From Sphaeroforma sirkka (Eukaryota; Opisthokonta; Ichthyosporea; Ichthyophonida), in assembly GCA_001586965.3 (NCBI GenBank), contig LUCW03000351.1:1-64000 (forward strand): 64,000 bases of DNA. Direction: 5' to 3'. Positions 11,641 to 23,039 of this stretch are shown in pieces. The notes beneath the pieces were generated by a model, which was not told the origin of the DNA, did no database searches, and saw only the letters and a program-made list of their open reading frames with translations. A program made the translations under genes and the position numbers. Numbering within the stretch: position 1 is the first letter of the stretch; the number at the start of each line of letters is the position of its first letter.

Positions 11641-12190
11641 CATTATTGCCAAGTTCGCTTTTAATATAACATACATACCAGGAATACATAACCATCTTCC
11701 TGACATGCTCTCTCGGCTTGTGCCCGACTACCAGAAAACAGTCAAGGAGTTATTAGCAACCGATTGGATGCTAAATAAGAAATGGTTTAACCTCGCTCAA
11801 TCACGATGAGGTCCGTTTACTGTTGATATGTTCGCCGCAGAACATAACAAACAGGTTTCTAAATATAGGTCGTTGACTCATCCTAAAGGTGATGCATTTC
11901 AGCTTGACTTATCAAAGCATAATGCGTGGGCTAACCCACCTTGTCAACTTATCGCACAGTTGTTAAATTATGTTAATATTACTAAATCTACCATCACGCT
12001 GTGTTGTCCCTTACGTAACTCCGACCCATGGATACGTCATTTAATTAGTATGATTCAAGACGAACCTATTTATGTCGACCGTGAAACCGACACGTTTTTG
12101 TATCAGGGATCCTATTCTATTAAGAAGACACCTTGGAAACACACCATTGTTTGTCGCATCGGGCAGGTACCACTAAGTGGAAACCCTCAA
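11641..12190 (+). pseudogene. RNase H end and methyltransferase-like domain, Gypsy A copy
   Basis: The plus strand resumes with the end of RNase H (FAFNITYIPGIHNHLPDMLS, the family's HxPGxxNxxPDxLSR motif). It continues into a domain with VDMFAAEHNKQVSKY, AWANPPCQLIAQLL and DPWIRHLI, ending near a TPWKHTIVCRIG string. The layout D-x-F-A ... N-P-P ... W matches the Dam-like methyltransferase-fold domain known beside RNase H in DIRS and some Gypsy elements. Activity is not implied. Confidence 0.7.
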
Positions 12191-14058
12191 CCGAATTCTT
12201 AGCTAAACTAGAGGAGTCTAAAGAGTTTGAACAAAAGCTCAAGACTCGTACAACACATGCACCCAACAAGATTGCAGTCGAGGTAATGCCGATTGAAACG
12301 GCATTAGATCGTAAAAACATGGAACTAGCTAAGGCCATGGATCAAAGACTCAAAACTCTAAGAGAACCTGAAGCTCGCACTCAACTACTTAAAGCGCTGC
12401 TTAAAGAACAGCCAGGAGTTGCGAAACAACTGAAGAAGATACTTCAACAATCCAATGTTGTCAATTATGTATCTCAGGAGTCTACCCCTCCTGATACTGA
12501 GGTTGCCCTTTCCAACAGGACTATGGTTCATCCAGCCAGCGTTACGCAGAATCTGACAGACTTAGAGGAGCTCGAAAGTAGAGTTAAAATTATACATAAT
12601 TTAACGCATCGAGCATATGAGCATACTTATAAAATGGCTATTCGTGCAGGGCTTGATCACCCGGCGCTGAAAGAAACCATACGTGAAGTATACCGACGCT
12701 GTACTGATTGTGAAAAGAACCAGATCAAGCGATACGGTTGGGCACCCCTAAAAAGTGTGACAGACCAACCGATGCGCCGAGTCATAGTCGATTTGGTTAA
12801 ACTCCCGCGATCCAAGCATACTGGCGATGTATATATCTGTCATTTCTTATGTGTGGCTTCGGGCTATAACTTGCTTTATGCAATACCGAACAAACGTCCA
12901 CAAACAGTGGCAGAATTATGCTATCACGTCTTTAATGACTTCGGGTTCCCCCGAGTACTATGTTCTGATAACGGTAGTGAGTTTTGTACCGACGTAATGG
13001 AGGCACTTATACTCGTATCAGGCATGACCCATAGGCGTGGTGTTCCTTACAAACCTCGAACGCAGGGTGCAAATGAGACACGTCATAGAGAACTTAAGAA
13101 ACTCTTGCGTACTGCACTAAACGACGTTGAGGATATGTGGCCTTATCATATGAAATGGGTTCAGACTCAAATGAATAACTGCATGAATCCTCAAACTGGA
13201 ACACTCCCGTTTCACTATTTCTTTGGCCGCTATAGTGAATTACAAGCAACGTTTGATAAAGCTGCGCCCGAGAAACACGTTACCCCGTGGCTACAAAAGA
13301 TCGAGCATATGCAGAACGTTGTTTACCGCTGTTTACTCAAGCACAAGAATCGCGTCCTACTTAAAGTGTATGACCGATGGAATAACACTAAGAACATTGT
13401 TCAGTTCAAAGTCGGCGATTACGGTAACATTATAAATCGAAACGCCAACGTTACCGAACTCTCTTCTAAGACGATAGGACCTTTTGTTATTTCCTACCAT
13501 GATGAGAAGAGTGATACTTACGAAGTGAATAACATTGGTGGTACTAGCGCAACCAATCTAGGCACTCACCGTATCCCTACCTCCGAACTCTCATTCGCTC
13601 GCTCATTTGATTCTGATGTACCAGTTATGGAGTCACAAGTCAAAGATATAGTTGACAAAACATCCGAAGACGGTTACACTTACTACAAGACCCGTTTCAT
13701 GGATGGGACAGTAGCTTGGCTAACCTCCGATGCATTTCGTGAATCTCGCGACTTTCTTCGTATCTTTAATAAGAAATGGAATAAGCGTTTATATAAGAAC
13801 ACACGAGATAAACGAAAAGGGATTCCTCAGGTGACTACAAACCCTGACGGATCTGAAAGTCCCTATTTGCCACCTACTTCCTACGTGACTAAACTTTCTG
13901 ATCTGCTTACCAACAGTGCAGAAAATTGTTCAAACTTACCTACTAATGAAGAACAGCCTTTGGCTATTACCTTACCAAATAATAAACGTAAGGCACCTAC
14001 ATCGGACATGGTTACTGGACCAAATACTAAACGACATAGAGTACAACATGAGTCTTGA
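12190..14058 (+). pseudogene. Integrase region with chromodomain-like tail, Gypsy A copy
   Basis: The longest open stretch of the element. In order: a His-His-Cys-Cys zinc-binding head (HNLTHRAYEH..., RRCTDC), the DDE core with VIVDLVKL, CSDNGSEF and GANETRHRELKKLL, a basic GPY/F-like segment, and a C-terminal block YTYYKTRFMDGTVAWL that resembles a diverged chromodomain, then a basic tail. Chromodomains guide chromoviruses to particular chromatin. The same protein recurs at 46.05-47.22 kb with high identity. Confidence 0.85.
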
Positions 14059-14154
14059 ACTCGTACATATAGGCACATACTTACTCGATAAGTCATGACC
14101 GAAACCGTTTTTACTTTGACGTACGTTCGTAGTTCTAAAAGCTACTGGGGGCTA

Positions 14155-14734
14155 TGTAGAAATACGGCCTCCGGTCAGTCTAAAATATCAAGATCAATTG
14201 AGATAATACATTGGTTTTTATTTGTATTTTAAATAATTTAATACAAGCTCTTTTTCCAAGATTTCCGAAGTGTTCTAAATTCACTTTGATGGCTCCAATA
14301 GCCTGAGTATTTGGTATGACTCATCTACTTGGACCTATTTGAGACATTAGTAGATGTAGGATATTATAAACTAAATTTTATAATCTCCGAACTACTACTT
14401 ATAGATTTTGGTCCTCCCGCCAATCTCCAAAATCCAATAAGTCTTTTTCTTTTTTTAACTTTTCTTCAGATGGAACTTTATTTATATCAGCTAATGTATT
14501 AACGTGACTCACGTTATTATGTCTATCTACAAATTAGGCATGTAGTCATGAACACTTAGTACTTCTAGTGACAATTATTCAATAAAGAACAGCTAGAGGT
14601 ACGCCCTGTGTGATCGAGGATATTTAGGCTCTTAACAAGAGGCAGTCCCGATCATTCTTACTAAATCCTAACTGACTAAATTGTATTTTAGTTTAATATA
14701 GTTTGAAACCTAGTAATTTCCATCGAAGTTTACA
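14155..14734 (+). repeat. 3' LTR of the Gypsy A copy
   Basis: 580 bp, TGTAGAAATACGG to CGAAGTTTACA, preceded by the purine-rich tract GGGGGCTA. Close in sequence to the LTR at 47348-47927. Confidence 0.93.
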
Positions 14735-16720
14735 CAGTTCTGGTTAAGTACTTCGCATTAGTTGCATCATCACCAGGGACATGACTGTTGTCTTCGTCTT
14801 CATCAGTATTAGTTCCTATCTCTTCGTTAACCGCGCGCTCAATGTCATCAGGGTCCATGTTATCACGATTTAGTGGCGGATCTTCTGGTTCTCTAGAGTA
14901 GTCTATTATGTAGCCTCTTTCCTCAGTAGAGCTACTTCCGTTCGCATCGCTAAGATTGTCATTCATTGCGTTCATATCTTCCTCAAGGTCATCACTCGCA
15001 TTGGCATTGTCGTCCTTCTCCATCAAATCATCAATATGATCTGTAGTAACATCAACTTTTCGAGTCGACCAGTCAACATTAAACGTGACTCCATCACCAA
15101 TTGTTTTGCTTTCCGATTTTCACTATTGTGTCTATCGTTACCAGTTAAATCACATTCTACCGATGTGTAGTGGATGTCGTTCAAGCGCCCGAAATACGTC
15201 ATACACTGTGCAACCAACGACTTCGCCCGGGTTTGGTAGGTTTTCTGTAGTTCTCTATCGACCCGTGCAAGTTGCACAAATGAATTCTGTATTCCGTTGT
15301 TCCAGGCAAGGGCCGCACTCAAGCCTTTGGGCGTTGCAATCTTCTTTATCATGTTTCTCTGTGAAGTCTTCATGAAACTAGTTCAGTGCGATGTACCACG
15401 CGCAAAATGCGCATCAATGAGGCCCTTACCGTCTTGTGTTTCTGTGTGTATATACCGTACTATTTGTATATCTAAAGTGATGTTTAGTAGTGGTAGAAGT
15501 AGAAGCAGCTCCTTAGACTGATAAAAACCTGCATTATCGGACGACAATATTGTTGTTCCGATCCTTGTCACTTCTTCTTTCAGCTGACGTAGATAGGTCT
15601 CCACAAGACCGGCGACTGCAAACCCATCTTACTTTCCTCCCTTTTCTAATAGCTGGTCACCGTATACTATGTGTCGTATCGCTCCACATCTATCTATTGC
15701 ATTGCCATGTTTGTCTATTTCTACCTATTCTTTGCAAACAAAGTACTGGGTCATCAAACCATGCCAGTTAAAACCACGTTTTCCAAAATGCTCTTCTGAT
15801 GTCTCCCTTGCTGAAGTGGCTTCCCACTTTATCTTCCAGTCCATGGTAGTGAACGATTCTGTACTTCTTTTGTTTTTCAAACATCTGTCCTCCATATCCT
15901 TCATAATATTATTGATGGCTTTCTGTTGATTTTCAACTCGCACGCGATGACCCTTGTAAATGTTTAGCTTTTCGAAGTATACGTCCAAGACAAATAAACA
16001 GTCTTCTTTGACTTCTGTCGATTGTGTTGGGCAGAATTGAACGACGATGGCAAGTTGCAAGTGCAAGTACTTTATAAGTTCGCATCCATTGCATTTTTGT
16101 TTCAACCTTTTCTGTCGGTACGTCGGATGGTTGCCCCAATATATGTTCTATACCGTATGTAGAACAGTCGTCTTCTAGCTCGACGTGCTTGTCATATTGT
16201 TGTTTTAGAAACGTTTTCAACAGTTCCAAGTGTGTGGTCAGTTGCCGCTTTTCATTTGTGTCGGTGCAGAAATCGCTGATTATGGCCTGTAACAACACTA
16301 CAACATTGTTCACTAATGTTCCAGTTACGTAGTCGACAGCTGTGAGCAACTTTTCATCTTTGTTTGTTAGACATGATAGTACACTGTGAAAACGACCTCT
16401 GGATATACGATCCTCTTCCGAATTTGTGGTCAAGTATCTCTCGTATATCATCTGTGATGGCAGTTTGCGTGTCAGAGAAGGAAGTGTTATCCTTTCGTGT
16501 TGAGATAGTTTTATAACTTTCTTGTCCCATGATAGCGTTCCGACTATTTCCTCTGATAGTATAAAGGATATAGCCTTTTCCAATATATTTCGAACGGCTA
16601 TATTTCTGTTTTGTCAGCGTCTTCCCTTCCAACATACTTCTCATATCTTAAAATGACTGTTCTATACGTGCGCCCGACAACCTAAATAGGCCTTCTGCCT
16701 TCACTTTTTTGCGTACTTTT
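14735..16720 (-). pseudogene. Transposase-like gene of the TTAA transposon, central block
   Basis: On the minus strand from 16720 down, the frame continues the 31.0-kb block across the Copia insertion (GSSQK, then VRKKVKAEGLF). It then holds a helical segment (YERYLTTNSEEDRISRGRFH), a catalytic-looking core with DWKIKW ... GKRGFNWHG near 15.8 kb, LSSDNAGFYQS near 15.53 kb and HTETQDGKGLIDAHFARG near 15.43 kb, and an acidic tail (many D, E, N) near 14.8-15.0 kb. Spaced D ... D-N ... E/H with GKRG suggests a DDE-type nuclease of a DNA transposon. In-frame stops and at least two frame changes make it a pseudogene. I do not recognise the superfamily; Kolobok or an unnamed TTAA group are candidates. 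Confidence 0.65.
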
Positions 16721-17225
16721 TATTTATCGCAGTAAACCAGGATTGTTTACCAAGCATAAAACTACCGCCAAACAGCGGAGACTCAACAAGGTTTATCCCA
16801 GCATCAACCAAGGAGATAATCTAAACTCAGAGAGGGACACAGAAATATTTTAGATGGAATTATCTCGGAACCGAAATGCCGGGAGTATGGAATCATCAAT
16901 ATAGAATATCTCTGATGGGCATAAAGGGTTAGGGTTTTAGGGTTAGGGTTTAAAAAACCCTAAAATCTAAGAGCATAAGGCCAAAGATTACAATGGAAGC
17001 CACAATCGTTGAAGACGTGGTGATGCTGCCTTTGGATTGGATCGTAGAATTAGTAAGAACCTTTTTCACCTTAAGAGGTGTTTTTTAATGGCTCAAGAAT
17101 TACGAGTCCAATGCATATAAAAGCAGGGACTCGAATCAAATAAATCACAACTATTCACTTAAAACTTAAAACACTTTAAGATACTTTAATATTTGAGAAC
17201 AATACTTTAATATCTGAGAACAATA
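16721..17225 (+). repeat. 5' LTR of the Copia element
   Basis: 505 bp. Compared with the 3' LTR it carries a telomere-like segment (16926-16971) in place of unrelated sequence, and a short tandem duplication of TACTTTAATAT-TGAGAACAA at its end. Confidence 0.93.
16926..16971 (+). repeat. Telomere-like repeat patch in the Copia 5' LTR
   Basis: GGGTTAGGGTTTTAGGGTTA, then GGGTTT and an inverted AACCCTAAA. It mixes TTAGGG and TTTTAGGG units and is absent at the matching place of the 3' LTR (around 30673-30700). Confidence 0.8.
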
Positions 17226-17257
17226 ACTTATCAGGTCCGTTTTATCTCTACTCTGAG

Positions 17258-18954
17258 AATGACAAGCTTCGATTTGAACCCGAAGGTTAAATTTCTAATT
17301 CTGGATAAGCCGGTCCAGTGGGACCAATGGAAAGCTCAATTGAATATGATCCTGATGAAACAGGGTCGCCTACAACTGATCGAGGTCGCTACACCACCCG
17401 ATGACTACTATGAGACTCAACGTGAAACGTTCACTCAAGAAGACCGTGGAGCCGCGTCTGAGTCAATTTATCATATGATCTCTCGTAGACTTCAACAGGA
17501 GTTACTCCGCATCATGAAAGAACCCTACGCATTTTTTCGAGGCATTGGAAACCAAATTCAAGATTAACACCCAGGGAGGTATCGGCCGCTTAAGAAAAGA
17601 GCTCTAGGCAAAAACGCAGAAGAGTAATGAAACTTTGGAAGCTTTTATCGGTGATATTAATTTGAAGAAAATGGAATTGGAGAAACGCGAGGCTCCACCG
17701 TCTGAGATTGACATGAAAATCGTCTTGAAAGAAGGTCTCAATGAACGTTTTAAAGCTGCAAGGACTCGTCTCAATACAGTCGATACTGACGTCATGAGTT
17801 ACGAGGAGCTCTGCGAATATCTCCGAAAATTCGATATGGAGGAAATTCAAACATCGACCTCTAATACAGAGACTCGAGGAGGAGAGAGAGAGCACTTTCT
17901 GCCAGAGCAGAACAAAAGTGCTTCAATTGTAGCAAACCAGGTCACATTGCTTGTGACTGCCGATCCAAGCATCGCAGACCCAGACCGCACATTTACTCTG
18001 ACCGCAGGGAGTATCGCAAACCTTATAAAATCGATATTCTAACAATCGTGGAAATAACTCCGACGATCGCCATCACCGTAAAAGAACTGAGGAGTCCAAG
18101 CCCCACCGCAAAGACGATTCAGTACCGAAATCTACACTCTACTCACGACGCGCCGACTATCCGTTGAAGAAATCCAGCTATCATCAAGATAAACGTAACG
18201 AATTTCATAGAAAAGCATATAACGTAAGACGATACTACTCCAGGGAAGAAATGCGTAAACCTCCTAAAGTAACGTTCAATTTATATATGAATAATGAGCG
18301 GAATTCTAGTAGTGACGATGAAGGCGTTAGATCATTTTCAGCAATTGCCGACTATGTCGAATCTGACATCGAATTGTCAAATGAGGATATGCCAGAGGCC
18401 ATCATGGCTACCCCCGAAAATTGCCCCGGATTCGTGATTAATACTAACATCGAGCGGGACGAGAGAGAACTATCAGATTTTACTCTAAATAATTATAGTT
18501 CGGACGAAGACGATGGACCGGCGGGACTTCTACTCGACAGCTCTAGTGAGGATGACTACGATGACCTACCCAACCCGCTGTCCGACAGCGACTCCGAAGA
18601 AGATGAAGCTTTTAGCGATAAATTTAGTGAGGACGTTATCTCTTCACCTATCAACACTATGGAATCTGAGATAGATTTCGGCCAAAGAGCATCTACGACT
18701 GACAAAATAACAATGGCTGAACCTAGTGGGACTCTAGACAGTGGAGCCTCAGTCCACAGTATTAACGATCTGGAGTTGATATCAAACGCAAAGTGTCACT
18801 TCACAAACGTACACCTAGCTGACGGGACTATTGGTATCGCAACTCATTCAGGGCAATTGAGTGACGCTGGAAGGGCTATTTATGGGCCAACCCTAAAAAC
18901 CAACTTAATCAGTGTCCCCCAATTAACCAAGGCAGGATACAAAATCTACATGGA
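17258..18954 (+). pseudogene. gag and protease region of the Copia element (fossil)
   Basis: Starts at an ATG at 17258 (MTSFDLNPKVKFLILDKPVQ), with the Copia gag hallmark of a W-x-x-W-K pattern in its head. A CCHC zinc knuckle (CFNCSKPGHIACDC) lies near 17.92 kb. A long acidic serine-rich stretch follows, then the aspartic protease with GTLDSGASVHSI near 18.73 kb and LISVPQLTKAGYK just before the chromovirus. The region is broken in places. Confidence 0.85.
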
Positions 18955-19202
18955 TGTAGTAAGTATACGCGAGATAACTGTATCTCAACGTTCTCCCTCC
19001 TCAGGGAGGGGGACGTTGTTCATTTATTAGTAATTATAAACAGTAATCCTAAAATGACTGACTCTTAAATGAGTCATTAGTCATGTGCTGTAAAACCAGC
19101 AAAACCCTAAAACCCAGTTTATCAGATTATTCTGATAAACTGTAAAACTTGTAATAAACCTAAAATAATCAAATAAATATAAGTACTTGTATTCTGACCA
19201 CA
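18955..19202 (-). repeat. 3' LTR of the young chromovirus
   Basis: 248 bp with TG...CA ends. It contains three strong inverted repeats: ACGTTCTCCCTCC / GGAGGGGGACGT, CTGACTC / GAGTCA, and AGTTTATCAGA / TCTGATAAACT. Confidence 0.95.
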
Positions 19203-19274
19203 ACCCCCCCAAACTGAAGCACTGAACAAAGCAGTGTGCCAGTTTCAGAGATGATAAGAATAGCATAGTACCTT

Positions 19275-19406
19275 ATGTGCTGGCATTATCCTCGAGAGCT
19301 AGAGCATTGTGCTGGCATTTATCCTCGAGAGCTAGAGCATTGTGCTGGCATTTATCCTCAGAGAGCTAGAGCATTGTGCTGGCATTTTACCTCAGAGAGC
19401 TAGAGG
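19275..19406. repeat. 33-bp tandem repeat, four copies
   Basis: Units read TGTGCTGGCATTTATCCTCG followed by AGAGCTAGAGCAT. They lie in the untranslated 3' part of the chromovirus, between the chromodomain and the 3' LTR. Confidence 0.93.
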
Positions 19407-19618
19407 GCCCGATGTGTACGTCTCGAGCGACCGGTCGTGTTTGAATTCTTGAAGCTACTGTTCATCTGTGTCAGCATATAGGAGTTTGGCAAGTACAATA
19501 TAGGACTGTATTTGTGTCGGAGAAAAAACTGCCAGTGGCAGAAACCGTGCAAACCATTAACCCGCTGTTTCAAAACAATGCCCAAGGAGTTGTTTAATTG
19601 ATTTCGCTGTGTTATACT

Positions 19619-19833
19619 CCGAGGCAAGAGTGGCTCATTTAACCTCGCGAGCTTGAGCCGCTGACGATTTTCCCTCGCGAGCTCGAGTGCTAACCGTTTA
19701 TTCTCGCGAGCTCGAGTGGCTGGTTTATACTCGGGAGCTAGAGTCGCTGCTTTTTATACTCAAGAGCTCGAGTGGCTGGTTTATACTCGGGAGCTAGAGT
19801 TGCTGGTTTATGCTCCAGAGCTTGAGCTCGATA
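19619..19833. repeat. About 31-bp tandem repeat, seven degenerate copies
   Basis: Each unit has a self-complementary core CTCGCGAGCTCGAG or a variant, followed by TGGCTGGTTTATA-like sequence. It is related to the 33-bp array upstream (shared CTCGAGAGCTAGAG), so both likely grew from one ancestral unit. Confidence 0.88.
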
Positions 19834-19865
19834 TCCGAGAACAAAGTTATATTGAAGATAAAGTA

Positions 19866-21360
19866 TTAGAACTGTGCACGTTGGCGCTTACGTGTCCATG
19901 TCTGCGAAGCTTTGTGGTAGGCCGCGATATCGTTGGCATCATCAAAAGCTTCTGCTGTTTCCCACGTTGGTTCGCCTTCTCGCCATCTCACCAGGTATTC
20001 TAATTTCCCCGTCTCATCATTCGTACGATGTGTGATAATATGGCGAAACTCAACCCCTCCTTCGGTCCATAAGTCTTCGTTAATTGGTGGGTCTGTGCGT
20101 CTATGCACTAAACGGAGGAGTTCCACCCGTACCGGTTTGTTCTTGAATTCTGGTGGGGCGGAACCATCCTTGTTCGTTAACTCGTAGCGTTGGCCGTGTC
20201 TAGCTTTGACTACATATGGTCCAAACAATGGCCGCATAGCCTTCGTTGTTCGGCCTTCTGATCGTACCATGACCACATCTCCTTCGTCGAAATGTACCAA
20301 GTCGTGAGCATGCAGGCGGTCAAATGTCGTCGTAAGCTTGCCTGTATACTTCTTGGTAATGTGGTGGAGGGTCGGCAATATAGTGTCCTGTAACTGGTCT
20401 AATCGTTGTGCCCAGGTGTCATTCGTCATCGGCTGAGAATCCGGTAACTCGTCCGTGAAATCGGCGAACGGAACATGGCGGCGGCCAAAGTACACGCTAA
20501 ACGGTGCGCTTTTATGGCGACGGGATATCCGAAGGTTCTGGTATAGCATCGTAAACGGAAGGCGTTCGTCCCATCGAAGGGGAACTGCCTCACAGCATTG
20601 TCGAATAGAACGTGTAATCTCCTTGTGACGTCGTTCTGCCGCGCCCAGCACTTGGGGTCGATATGGTGGAGACACCTTATGTAGCATCCCCACTTCCTGG
20701 ACCAGAAGCTCCACTAACTTGTTGGTGAACTCCTTCCCCATGTCTGTTTGGATTTTACGGGGAAGCCATGTTCGCCAAAAATCTCTATGAGTGTCTGTGT
20801 CGTGGTTTCCTTTGTCTTGTCCGGTGTGGCTCGAAGGATAGAATAGCCTGTGGCGATGTCTAAGACGTGAAGAATATAATTGTTCTTGCGTCTGGACTCC
20901 AGTGGCATCGGGATGTAGTCCACTTGAATATGGTCCCACGGGTAGCGTGCATCGATGCTAATCATCGGGTGGAAACCTTTACGAAGTGTGTCCTGTCCCA
21001 AACATGTGCCACATTGCCGCTTAACCTCTGTGGCTAACTGAAGTGCCCCTGGCCAAACGTGACCGTTCTGACGAAGTTGTTGGACTGTGTCCGCCGCCCC
21101 ATGATGTCCTTGTTCGTGTTGCGCTTGCGTGAGTTGCGTACGACGCTGTTTCTCCGCCGGACTCGCTTGTGCAAACGCCGGTTGACCCTCTGCATCTGCC
21201 AGTGCCACTGAGATTTCTCGCGCTGTATCTAAGCACATGACATATTTGTATGCTTTGGTTCTGCATAACCAAGTCGCTGTGAAAACAGCGGGTCCAGTTT
21301 GAATCCATTGGGAGGACCCACCCGTGCTACTACGGTATGACCCCATGGTGTCTTCCCACA
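19866..21360 (-). pseudogene. Integrase and chromodomain of the young chromovirus
   Basis: On the minus strand: zinc-binding head (HEQGHHGAADTV..., CGTCLGQ), catalytic core (HIQVDYIPMPLE, FGEHGFP, GAAERRHKEITRSI), GPY/F module (LFGPYVVKARHGQRYELTNK) and a clear C-terminal chromodomain (EYLVRWREGEPTWETAEAF). The chromodomain places the element among chromoviruses, whose integration is steered by chromatin marks. Treated as a fossil. Confidence 0.9.
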
Positions 21361-22600
21361 TGCGTACTTAGCGTACTTGAGGAACGTGTGTGGTGTCCGT
21401 GGTACCAGCACCGGTTCTGTCTGCAATAACTGCTTGAACAGGTCGAACCATGGTGCTCTTGGTACCCATGGTAGAAATACTGTGGCCCGTGCGCCGTCGG
21501 CTCGTATCTTGCGTAACATCCTGTGTATCTGTTCCCAAGGCGGGTTCATCCATCCATCGACTATCGACCAGTCGTGGGCAAACGCTCCTTCCCCATCATC
21601 CTTCGTCCAGAACCGAGGAAGCTGAGCGTTGGTTGGGTCCGCAAATACATCTATGTCATTCGGTCCAAAGTGTTGTTGCGCTTGTTCAAAGTAACTAGGG
21701 AATAACTGCCAGCCGTCTGTATACATTATTTCGAGTTCGTCCTGCTCCGCTGTCCCCTCGTGTACTCTACCTAACATGTCCGGGATCACACTTGTCTCTC
21801 CTGGTATATGCGATATGGTAAAGTTGAATGGCGCGATGATATGATGCCATCTCTGAAGCATCGGATTAAGCTTGAGCTGTGTGTTCATATACACAAGGGC
21901 CTTGTGGTCCGTGAAGACCGCAAACCGTTGCCCATCCAAGTATTCCCTGAAATGTGTCAGTCCATATACCAATGCCAGTAACTCCTTCATAGGTGTGGCG
22001 TAGTTCTGTTGCGCATGGTTCAGAGTCTTACTAAAGAACATTAAGTAATGTTTCTTACCATTGACCCATTGGAATAGCGCTCCCCCCTAAACCGTAATCG
22101 CTAGCGTCGGTTTCCAAGTTCAGAGGAATGCCGTCGACCGGAAAGTGTAACGCCACAGCATTCACCACTGCGTCCCTCATTGCCTGCCACGCCTGTGTAT
22201 GTCTCTCCTCCCAACGATCACCTATCAACTCCTTTGGTTTGAGTTTGCAAAATTCGCGCAAGGGTGCAACCGTGTTCGCGAAATTAGGCAGATGTTCGTG
22301 GAGGTAATTTGCTAAACCCAACGCCGAGGCTATATCTTTGTACCGTAGTGGTGTGGGCCAGTCGATCAGCTTGGCCTGCTTTTCATGGTCAATGTCAATG
22401 CCTTGTGCCGATACTTTCTTCCCTAGGATCATGACTTCGGAGATAGCGAAGTGGCACTTGGCAGGGTTAAGCTTAAAACTGTGGTATGTTAAGCGTTGTA
22501 TCACCTTCTGCACCGTCCTAACGTGTTCGTCATAACCGTCACTGGCGATAACTATGTCATCGATATAGTGGTGAACCGGTAAGCCATCAAGTATTGTACT
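21361..22600 (-). pseudogene. RT, RNase H and methyltransferase-like region, young chromovirus
   Basis: Minus strand: the RT catalytic box HHYIDDIVIAS, thumb (LNPAKCHFAISEVMILGKKV), RNase H (LETDASDYGLGG, FTDHKALVYMN, ISHIPGETS), then the extra domain DIDVFADPTNAQLPRFW ... GWMNPPWEQIHRML ... APWFDLFKQLL. The NPPW motif and the spacing match Dam-like methyltransferase-fold domains of DIRS-type elements. The region is broken. Confidence 0.85.
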
Positions 22601-23030
22601 CAAGGTACTGGCGATTGGATACCGCCTATGTATAGGCCCAAGCCTTTCAACATATCTTGCCCCACTATAACATCTATACCCGTCGGCAAGTTCATCAATT
22701 CTAATGAACCGTCGATAATTCTGGTACCGTACCTTATAGGTACCACTTCCGTCGTCCCCAGTCGAGGAGTTCGCACCGCCTTGTCAGCTAAATATATAAA
22801 TGACCCAGGTGGTGCCGGAGTTATTGGTCGGCCAAGGAGGTCTGCGGATGTCTGTGAGATACAACTTCTATTTGCTCCCGTGTCTATCAAGGCTTTGAAC
22901 GTACGTCCGTTGATTTGTACTTGAATATAGACTCGGTTGTCTGACGTCAGCAATGGGTCTTGTATTGCCATCACTGCTCCAATCGTGGTAACAAATATGA
23001 AGCTCCTATCCGACTCAGGCACCCTCACCT
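22601..23030 (-). pseudogene. Protease region, young chromovirus
   Basis: Retropepsin with FKALIDTGANRSCIS as active-site motif and a downstream IDVIVGQDMLKGLGL (the usual ILG-like motif). The matching segment in the 32.5-kb element reads RALVDSGANRSCID. Confidence 0.88.
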
Positions 23031-23039
23031 CTCATGCAT

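Larger units (their letters stand above)
5309..14734 (+). mobile_element. Gypsy (Ty3) LTR retrotransposon, family A, broken copy
   Basis: Bounded by direct LTRs 5309-5871 and 14155-14734 (TG...CA ends), with a purine-rich tract CTGGGGGCTA just before the 3' LTR. The internal order is gag with a cysteine-rich end, a protease-like segment, reverse transcriptase, an RNase H end plus methyltransferase-like domain, and integrase with a chromodomain-like tail. RT-RNase H before integrase marks Ty3/Gypsy. A 2.4-kb opposite-strand Gypsy pol piece sits inside pol. The two LTRs differ by roughly 2-3 percent plus length differences, so the copy is moderately young. It is broken, with several breaks in gag-pol besides the foreign insert. 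It sits in the transposase-like gene of the TTAA transposon; no clear target duplication was found. Confidence 0.9.

Noticed and set aside
14155-14734. Direct LTR pairs viewed as a CRISPR-like or satellite array
   Set aside because: Spacing, TG...CA ends and flanking gag-pol show they are LTRs; no array of short spaced repeats exists in the window.
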